From Nemophila menziesii (lineage: Eukaryota > Streptophyta > Magnoliopsida > Boraginales > Hydrophyllaceae), in assembly GCA_029959085.1 (NCBI GenBank), contig JARWIR010000002.1, forward strand, positions 32,885,733 to 32,949,732: 64,000 nt of DNA, written 5' to 3'. The first letter of the stretch is position 1. Every line of letters begins with the position of its first letter. Below the pieces are notes generated by a model that saw only the letters and a program-made list of their open reading frames with translations, was not told the DNA's origin and did not search any database. Below, in pieces: positions 56,491 to 64,000 of the stretch. The position numbers and the translations under genes are program-made.

Positions 56491-57270
56491 ATTACCTGAG
56501 TTGTGTAGTGTTATTTGTCAAAGCAAGTTGCCACCGAAGCTACAAGATCCGGAAGTTTTATAATTCCCATTGCAATTGGGGAAAGTTGGACCGGGAAAGC
56601 ATTATGTGATCTAGGCGCAAGTGAAAATCTCATGCCAAAGTCCCTGTTCGAGAAGCTCAAAATAGGAGAGGTAGTACCTACTTTAGTGTTATTACAGATG
56701 GCGGATCGCTCACTCTCCCAACTAGTAGGTAAAATTGACGATGTTTTAGTTAAAGCTGGTAGTTTTATATTTCCTTGTGATTTTATTATTCTTGACTACG
56801 ACGCGGATAAGAATGTCCCCATCATCTTGGGTAGACTATTCATAGCCATGGGACGTACATTAATAGATATTGAGAATGGTGAGTTGATCATGAGAGTCCA
56901 AGAAGAACAAGTGAAAATTAAGGTATCCAAAGCAATGAAGTTTCATGCTTCTCGGGGAAATTGTTTGTTCCTAGATGCTATTAAACAAGTTGCAAAGAAG
57001 AGAACCAGAAAAACGTGCCGCGAAGGTTCCAAGAGAACCAAAGAAAGAAAGAGAAAAGTAGGAGTTCAAAATAGGCGAAGAAGTCGCATCGAAAAAGCCT
57101 GATCCTCCACAAGATGAACATACACCCAAGAACTCTTGGATGGGACAGTTCATGACTACAAAGAATAGATCTTAGATCTGAGAAATTCGTGGGAGTGAAA
57201 GGCAATGGTTCAAATTTCGCGTGCCAAATATCAATAAAATCCTTCATTGCTGGGGAGGTGATGTCCATAC
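56491..57270 (+). pseudogene. Protease and integrase-tail remnant of R3
   Basis: The protease is open for 195 codons from 56515: SGSFIIPIAIGESWTGKALC, catalytic CDLGASENLMPKS, LVKAGSFIFPCDFIILDYDA and VPIILGRLFIAMGRTLID. After KAMKFHASRGNC the frame shifts; in the next frame KKPDPPQDEHTPKNSWMGQF is followed by RVPNINKILHCWGGDV near 57220-57260. This is the same fusion of protease to a GPF-like tail as in R6, so RT, RNase H and the integrase core were lost before the two elements diverged. The shifted reading at 57000-57102 (Arg/Lys-rich) is an artefact of the frameshift. Confidence 0.78.
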
Positions 57271-57287
57271 ATGATCATCGAGGTACA

Positions 57288-57304
57288 CGTCTAACTCAAA
57301 GACG
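57288..57304 (+). other. Post-pol hairpin (R3 copy)
   Basis: CGTCT-AACTCAA-AGACG, five perfect pairs, followed by TTAAACAAAAG. Preceded by GAGGTACA. Confidence 0.6.
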
Positions 57305-57501
57305 TTAAACAAAAGTGTTCCTGGGAGACACCCTTGGTTTTAATTGCTTTCTAGTTAGTTTTATGTTTCATAGTGTATATTCTTAAGTTAGTGTTTATTG
57401 TTATTGTGTTTACAAGCTAATAGAAGAGAGAGGTAGTGTGTTAATTGTGCAGGAAATGAGTTTGGGGTAAAACCATGAAAAATTGGGGAAATTTAGATTT
57501 G

Positions 57502-57760
57502 CTCACCGGCATTCCGGTGAAGAAACCGTGTCACGGTTCGCAAAATCAGGTTCGCTACCGAGAGCTCGCATGGAAAAACTGTGGGCGTGAAGTGTCGACA
57601 CGGTTTTACCGGTATGACGCCGAGATCACCGACCGGTACGCCGCCCAAGAAAAACGGTGCCATGGTTTGTGAAATTAGGTTCCTTGCCGAGACGGAGAAA
57701 TACGAAAAATTGCCTGACCGGTATGCCGCCGAGATCACTGGCATGCCGGCCCGAGGCGGT
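57502..57760 (+). repeat. CCGG palindromic repeat cluster (R3)
   Basis: Units such as CACCGGCATTCCGGTGA, GACCGGTACGCCGCC and GACCGGTATGCCGCC, with AAACCGTG(T/G)CACGGTT-like segments between. Confidence 0.75.
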
Positions 57761-57984
57761 TTGTGAAGAGTTTGTTACCTAATCAAATTCTTACCTTATC
57801 AAGATCAAAACCTAGCCTCTCAAATACAAATTTTTCAGACCCAAACTTTATTAAAACACCTTGAAGATTGTTTAAACCTCCACAACAAACACGACAACAA
57901 CAAACAATTCTTTCCTCCATCCTCCATAAACACATCTTCTTCATCAAATTCATTACACTACACCATAAAACAACACAAAAGATC

Positions 57985-59549
57985 TGGTGGGTCCTTGTGT
58001 GTTATAGAATAAAATGCTAATGTTGAGGACTAACAAACCGCAAGTGTACGGTTGTCCAAGTAATAAACCGATAAATCGGGATTCGTTCGCAAGGACAGAA
58101 TAGGCACAACTCAGATGTGAATCAAATAGTGTGATTTAATTGCAAAGACGGAAAAAGTAAATGATATAATATTTGTTTTGGTTTTCTGAAACTAAGGTGA
58201 AAACAAATTAAATGCTAAAGTAATTAAACTGAAATGAAAATAATGCAAGTAAAGAGGCTAGACGTAAGGGAATAAGTAGTACTTGAGTGTCGCTAGGGTT
58301 TCACCTCAAGCCTTCTTACTTAATGCTTTCTGTTAAGGGATGAATTGCTATATTTGTGTTAGTCAAGATTCTAAAGTCTCCTTATCCCCGTTAGGGTGGA
58401 CTAAAGAGCTCTCCTATGGTAATCTAAACTCCTTCAGGATGATTAAAACTACTTTTAGATGATTCAATTTCTTACCGCATTGGCTATTGGTTAGTCAAGC
58501 CTGTCAAGGTCAATGGCGAATACCAATGGAAATTACATAGTTCTGTATCTAAACCCCTCGTCAAGGTGATTAATACGCCACTATATTGAATATCCTAGAT
58601 ACTAAATCTTACCCATAGTTCATGACTCTAAAGATAATAATTCAAGCATAAAATAAAAGCCAACACAAATAGCTAATTCAATTTAAATACTTAAATCCTA
58701 AATCGGAAAAACATAAATTAATCTAGTTTGGGTTAAACCCAATATGCGATTCTAAAGTACAAAGGAAAATTAGCTCATAGCGGAAAGAAAAACTAAATTA
58801 AATATATTAAAAGAACTCATTGTCAATTACAGAAATAAAAGATAGAACCTAATTTAAGGGTTGAATTGACTGTTGATGGAAGAATTGCTTCTCCAGCTTC
58901 AGTTTCTTCTCTCCTCTTGCTTCTGACTTTTCTCTCTGACGTTCTGACTTATGTGAATTGAGTTGTGTGTAAAATAAGAGTCAAAAGGTCTATTTATAAT
59001 GCTAAAATAGGACTTGGACCTAACTTAAGTAAATTAGTGAAATATTAAATGGCCCGAGTCCACTCTTCTAATTAAAATCCCATAACTGGTGTACACCCTT
59101 CACTAAACCGGCTATAACTTTCTCAAATCAACTCCGAATTGACCCGTTCAAGTTGATAAATCTTCGTAACTCAATAAGGAACAAATCGTATTCACTACTT
59201 AGAGGATGAATCCACGTCTAAGTAGCTAGAAATCAGCAATTAACATCAGCCTTCTAGATTTGCAGCTTCAACTTGTCATCTCTTTGGGATATTTCTTCTC
59301 GCCTTTGACTTCTTTACACGACCTAAGACTTTAATTCTTGATTCCTCTCCTTTCCAGCATCATGGACCTACAAACGTTTCACTAAAACAACCCATTTAAC
59401 GTGCAAAAGCTTGATAAATGAAAAATACTAAAATCCAAGGAGGGAAAATGCAATATAACGAATTAACACTAAAAGTATATCAAATAAGTCAAATAATCAC
59501 CCAAAATGATGTCTCCTACGGCATATAATTAGAAAAAAGGGAGATATCA
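57985..59549 (-). repeat. 3' LTR of R2
   Basis: TGGTGGGTCC...GGGAGATATCA on the plus strand, aligned along its length with 12363-13912. Flank AGATC is the same as on the right of that LTR. The right arm of the U3-tip repeat has one change (GAGATATCA). Confidence 0.92.
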
Positions 59550-60435
59550 AGACCCCAAACTCAAACCTTTGTCGTCCCGACAAAGTAAAATAAAAACAAT
59601 GGTCTAAGGTGAATGCATAAATGCAGAAGCTAGTTAATACACCCAAAGCAACACTTAAAATAAATCTCATATAGCGAACATTAGGAATTAATATACACAT
59701 ACACTTATCATACAAAATCAAACACAAATAATATCAATCTTAAAATTAACTTCACAATGCTAGAAGGTTACGCTTGTACTTATCTCAATATGATGGCTAT
59801 AGGGTGTTCATTGATCCTCACTCGCTTTGAATGCTCCACTTAGTATACTCCCTATTAGCTGAATTATAAACTCACTATGCACCTAGGAATCACGAGAACT
59901 TTATTGTTTTAGTGTAGGCTTAGGGAAGGTGGTATGTATATTTGGTAAATTTGAAAGTGAGCTTTTGGCTCTCTGCTCACTTACCATCAACAACTGTCAC
60001 GAGCTTGAGTTTACACTCGAATAGTGTTCTCACTCAACCTATTTGACGTGCTAATTTAGCTTCCCCATGTTAACCCAGTTGAAACTAAGATGATTTCACC
60101 AAGATTCCACTTTGCCGGATATTTTATTCTTTCTTTATTTTTATTTTTTTTCATTTTTTTCTTTTTCTCTTTTTTTTGTACAAGCGACAACCGAGTTCCC
60201 GGTTAGTGATAACCGGGTTCCCGGTTTACTACTGTATAAAAAAATTTCGATTCACTTTTTTATTTTTTTATTTTTTTACTTAATCCCGGCAAAGTGTTAC
60301 AAATAATAATATCATCTGAAATTGTGCCTCAATACAAACACATATAATTCCCTCCCAATGCAATTCCCCATAGATGGACCCACCACCTCAAACTCAAGCT
60401 TGAGACAAGTCTCAGGATCGTGATTCAAATGCAGG
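59550..60435 (-). other. R2 3' untranslated region, distal part
   Basis: Perfect pre-PPT hairpin at 59567-59585, conserved blocks, a T-rich run at 60120-60178 and a pair of GGGTTCCC units (60183-60233). Frames at 59497-59727 and 60112-60306 are not genes. Confidence 0.72.
60183..60233 (-). repeat. GGGTTCCC repeat pair in the 3' region of R2
   Basis: Two units (ACCGAGTTCCCGGTT, ACCGGGTTCCCGGTT) far from the main cluster, on the LTR side of ORF3. R7 has one at 40553 in the equivalent place. Confidence 0.75.
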
Positions 60436-62090
60436 TGATGTCTCCCTATTTGTTCTAAATATTAGCCCTTAGGAGACATCCTTTCAGGTGAATATTTGAC
60501 TTATTTGATAGAATTTTATACTTATTTCGTCATATTACACTTTCTCCCCTTGGAATTAGACTATTTGCATTTTTAGAGCTTTTGTGCGTTAATTTGGTTT
60601 TTTTTGTGCAAAGTTAGTAGCTACGTGAATTTCATAGAAAACCAATACAAGGAGAAGAAGTGAGAATTAAAGTCCTAATTATTTTTAGTGTGCTAGGAAG
60701 TATTTTATTCGAGTTTTTAATTTTAGAGTGCACTTTCTTATTTCTAGTCTTGATTTAATGATTTATTAATTTTTAAAGCATATGCGGTTTAATTATTTAT
60801 TTATTGTGAACCTTTAAAGTTATATGGTAATTAATTAGAGACCAAGTCAAGTGTAAGAAGTAAAGGAAAGAAGATATACATGGAAATTGGAAGATTAAGG
60901 AAGGAAATATGCAAAGAAGAAAAAGATAAAGCTGCCAAATAAATCTGAAATTCTAGCCACGTTCAAAGACTAGCTCATAACTCAAGATTGGCTAGGAATT
61001 TGGGAGAATGGTCTGGACCAATAGATAGGGATTTCCGAGACAAGTGATTTCGATATAAAAACGCGTCAAACAAATAAGTATTGAAGGAGATATGACCAAA
61101 ACAAATCAGCAACAGAATCTTACCTTTCCTATATTTTAGGGCTGCGAATTAAAGAGTTCTTGACTTGTCTTCCACTCCAAGTAAAAACGAATTAGGGCTT
61201 CCTAGCACCTATAAATACACCACATAGCCTCCTCTGTACACAGACTTCAGAGAATTACACAAGAGCCTTAAGGTTTTCAAGTCATAGCAAGAAGGCAATG
61301 AGAAACTAGAGCTGGGAGAATTCTGTTCTTCCATCAACAGTCATCCTACCCTTTAGGTTATCAATTTATTTTCTGTAATTGAACATGAATTCCTTTTATT
61401 TAATTTCAGTCTTTAATTTTATCATGATCTAAATTTAATATACTTGAGAATCGCAATAGAGGGATGAACCCTAATACAGACTAGAAATAGCGTTTAGTAT
61501 TTGGGCTATTCACTTTAGTGGCGAAGTGATCATCCGACAGGGGGGTTCGAATACAGAATTAGGTAATACCCGTGTAATGGCCGAAAGGCATATTAATTAC
61601 ATAGCCAAAGAGGTAAATTCTTATCATCCGAAGAGGCATATTCGCCCATATAGGGGTTTATAGTACTTTAGGATAACTCCTAGGTCCATCCTGACGGGGT
61701 CTAGGAGATATTATAGTCCCGACTAATATTATAATACCAATTCTACCCTTAAATAAAACATAGGTTACATTAATTAGGTGGATTCCTTGCGAGACTCGAG
61801 TATCTCTCATATTTGAAGTTATTCAATTTACTATATTATTTCTTTTTAGTTATTTACTTTCAGACTTTATTTTATTGCATCTTTTTATTCTAAAAAACCA
61901 AACAAAAATCTTTTATTTTATTTTCTTGTTAAACAATTATTCTTACTACTTGATTAATACTTGAGTTGAACCTGATCCGTCCCTGAGAACGAAACCAGAT
62001 TTATCGGTTATTACTTGGACAACTGTGCACTTGCGGTATTGTGGTTCCTTTTATTTATCGCATTATTTAATAACACCCCATGACCCACCA
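60436..62090 (+). repeat. 5' LTR of R1
   Basis: TGATGTCTCC...TGACCCACCA, 1655 bases, highly similar to 2181-3828. The U3-tip inverted repeat GATGTCTCC/GGAGACATC is at 60437-60480. Confidence 0.93.
61210..61217 (+). promoter_or_regulatory. LTR TATA box (R1 5' LTR)
   Basis: TATAAATA in CACCTATAAATACACC; would drive the full-length genomic RNA of R1. Confidence 0.68.
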
Positions 62091-62096
62091 AGTTTT

Positions 62097-62114
62097 TGGC
62101 GCCGCAGCCGGGGA
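62097..62114 (+). other. Primer-binding site of R1
   Basis: TGGCGCCGCAGCCGGGGA, two differences from the tRNA-Asp (GTC) complement, six bases after the LTR. Confidence 0.85.
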
Positions 62115-62234
62115 TGGTAGCGTGTGACCCCGGTATTAATTTTTAGTAGTTTAATTGTTAGTTTAGTTTTATTTTTATATTTCAGTTTTACGCTTTGGTT
62201 TATTCTTTCTTTCTCAGGTTACAGGTTTCGGTAT

Positions 62235-64000
62235 ATGCTCGAAGATCCTGTAATCCTTGAGAATCCCGAAATCCTAGTTTGAGAAGCAAACAAAAGAAAG
62301 AAAGAAGCTAAAGCAAAAGAAAGAGAGGAGCAATTAGCTAGAGAAGCAGAGATGGAAGAAGTCGTAAATCAACAATTGAATCAACAATGGAATGGTCAAA
62401 ATCTTCCACCTGGTCCACAAATTCAACCTCCTCTGAACAATGATCTGTGGTTTATCAATGGTCCTGAACAAGCTCCATATCGAGCTCCTGCCCTCGGAAT
62501 TAGTCTTGTAGATATTAATGTCGTGAGATTCAGACCGGCTCCTGGTATGTTATCTCAATTTCAGAATTATGGCAATTTCCGAGGAGCACTTGGAGATGAT
62601 CCAATTCGTGCTGTACAGAAGTTCATGCAAATTTGTGATTCTTATATTACACAAGGAGTGACTAGAGATCAGATGTATTTCACAAATTTTAGATATTTCG
62701 TGATAGATGGAGCAAGTGAATGGCATGATTCTCAAGAACCTGGATCAATCACTACCTGGGACGCATTACAAACTGCGTTCTTCGATAGATACTACCCAAC
62801 AAATATGAGATTAGACGCGCAAGTTGAGTTAACCTCGTTCAGACAAGATCAAGACGAGACTTTGGGTAGAAGTTGTTCAAGATTTCAGATTTGTTTGAGA
62901 AGAGTCCCTGATCATGGCCTTACAGATATGCAACAAATGAAGATATTTTATAGAGGCCTTGATGGACAATCGAGAAAAGACTTAGTTTTGCTTTGTGGTG
63001 GTGAATTTTTGCAGGTACAACCAGTTCACGCGAAGGTTATATTAGATAGAACAGTGAAGACCGAGATGGGTTGGCATACCGTGAGAACACCTCTCCGAAG
63101 TGGAAGTTATAAAGAAAGTAGTGCTATGATTGAAGAAAAATTCTCCTCATTGGAGAATAAGTTAAAGAACACTTTGGAGCAGCAATTGAAACAGCTTACT
63201 TTAGCTGTTACAAACGTTCTTTCAGGTAGAAGAGCAGATTTTAATGTTACACAAGAAGTTTATGGGTGTTCTAACTGTGGTGTACAAGACCATGATTGGG
63301 AGCATTGTCAAAGTAATCCAGAAGCCGTAATGTTTATTGCCAACCGAGGGAACTATAATTCAGGTGGTCAAGGTTATCAACCGAGTAGAAACCATTCGGG
63401 TTTCCAATACTCGAATCCAAATGGGGCCGCTAATCCAACTTATGCATATCAGATGCATCCCCAAGGTAATAACTATCAACCAAGACCACAAAACAACTAC
63501 TAAGGGGGACAGGGTTACGGAAATCAAGGTTAGAGACAACCTCCTCAAGACACATATGCTGATACTATGAATCAGAAAGCTCTACCTGCTCAACCTCAAG
63601 AAGGTGCGTTGGATGTTCAAAAAACATTGTTGACATTAATCATCATTCAAACAAAAGCTTGACAAGAACAACAATCTGCCGCTGCAAAATTTACATCTAC
63701 CGCCGCAACAGTTAAATTGTTAGAAAATCAGATAACTCAGATAGCAAAGCAATTAAATCAGCATCCACAAGGACAATTACCAAGCGATACTGAAGAATCT
63801 AAGCCATACGAAGAGTGTAACGCTATCTCGCTTAGAAGTGGTAAGAAACTTCCACCACCACCTTTTCCCGTTATGAAAGAAAATGAAACAGAAGTGAAAG
63901 AGAAAACGGTAGAGGATGTGGTAGAAAAAGAAGATGAACCAGAAGTAGTGGAAGTGGAGAAGATTCCAGAAAATCTGAAAAAGAAAGATGCTATAGAAGT
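62235..64000 (+). pseudogene. gag of R1 (partial at window edge)
   Basis: Packages element RNA. The likely original start is ATG 62235 (MLEDPVILENPEIL), in frame with the later MEEVVNQQ at 62352 but separated from it by a TGA at 62280 (CGA in the ancestor). From 62352 it is open for 383 codons: EQAPYRAPALGISLVDINVV, VQKFMQICDSYITQGVTRDQ, FRYFVIDGASEWHDSQEPGS, LQTAFFDRYYPTN, then MKIFYRGLDGQSRKDL. A helix (EKFSSLENKLKNTLEQQLKQ) is followed by a complete CCHC knuckle, CSNCGVQDHDWEHC (63270-63311), and a Q/N/Y/P-rich tract. TAA at 63501 replaces CAA. The frame continues past it to an acidic linker at the window edge. Best gag in the window. Confidence 0.88.

Larger units (their letters stand above)
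53155..57984 (+). mobile_element. R3, 5' part of an RT-less element (plus)
   Basis: 5' LTR, primer site, gag, protease with an integrase-tail remnant, post-pol hairpin and CCGG spacer. Interrupted by R2 after AGATC and continued at 13913. Left flank TCCGC in R10 integrase. The right-hand partner of that duplication is not seen in the window. Confidence 0.87.
57271..57984 (+). other. R3 spacer with CCGG repeats
   Basis: No gene. Post-pol hairpin at 57288-57304, a TTTAATTGC-type stretch, CCGG repeats 57502-57760, then a CA-rich segment up to AGATC. It continues at 13913 with the bases leading to the ORF3 start. Confidence 0.72.
57985..60435 (-). mobile_element. R2, 3' part (minus)
   Basis: 3' LTR plus about 890 bases of 3' untranslated region up to GCAGG, where R1 begins. 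Left flank AGATC. It complements the R2 part at 3829-13912. Confidence 0.85.
60436..64000 (+). mobile_element. R1, 5' part (plus strand)
   Basis: 5' LTR, primer site and gag, running off the right edge before protease. Preceded by GCAGG. Innermost element of the nest and the one with the least damaged gag. Confidence 0.88.

Noticed and set aside
3829..57984. Host gene embedded between elements
   Set aside because: Every stretch above about 300 bases aligned by eye with an LTR, untranslated region, spacer or element gene; no exon-like segment was left over.
1..64000. tRNA or rRNA genes
   Set aside because: The only tRNA-like matches are the 18-base primer sites complementary to tRNA-Asp; no cloverleaf with both A and B boxes was seen.

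Overview
This is A+T-rich plant repeat DNA with no host gene, tRNA or rRNA that I can recognise. Nearly every base belongs to a nested stack of Ty3/gypsy LTR retrotransposons of Athila type. The evidence is gag with a CCHC knuckle, a DLGA protease, a reverse transcriptase (RT) with FMDDF, RNase H, an HHCC/DDE integrase, a primer site matching plant tRNA-Asp, and a third ORF after pol. That third ORF (ORF3) resembles the 'putative plant transposon protein' domain. The setting suggests pericentromeric heterochromatin of a flowering plant, probably a eudicot; the species cannot be named from the sequence. Most reading frames are broken, often by CGA->TGA or CAA->TAA changes.

Element names used below. 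R1 (+): 60436-64000 and 1-3828. R2 (-): 57985-60435 and 3829-13912. R3 (+, no RT/integrase core): 53155-57984 and 13913-16125. R4 (-, 3' part): 16126-24006. R5 (-, 5' part): 24007-39922, split by R6. R6 (-, complete, no RT/integrase core): 25126-35023, duplication CCTAC. R7 (-): 39923-42142. R8 (-): 42143 to about 44455. R9 (-): a protease fragment, 44456-44936. R10 (-): 44937-53154, carrying a short solo LTR S1 (45574-46138) and a LINE fragment (48463-51008).

Layout: the left end holds the 3' end of R1, then the 5' part of R2, then the 3' part of R3. The middle holds a chimeric R4/R5 pair with R6 inside RT, then R7, R8, R9 and R10. The right end holds the 5' part of R3, the 3' part of R2 and the 5' part of R1. 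The two window ends are therefore matching halves of one nest (R1 in R2 in R3), joined by identical target duplications (GCAGG for R1, AGATC for R2). The nest is opened inside R1, as expected for a tandem segmental duplication of roughly 70 kb, a circular molecule, or an assembly artefact.

How the parts work together: autonomous members encode gag-pol as one long frame from a 5' LTR promoter. R3 and R6 carry only gag, protease and a short integrase-tail remnant, and would need pol in trans. All subfamilies share RNA-level structures with stem-preserving changes: a hairpin after pol, a GNRA-loop hairpin after ORF3, a hairpin before the 3' polypurine tract, and an inverted repeat at the U3 tip. 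These conserved structures and the RT-less gag-protease lineage are the most interesting signals here.
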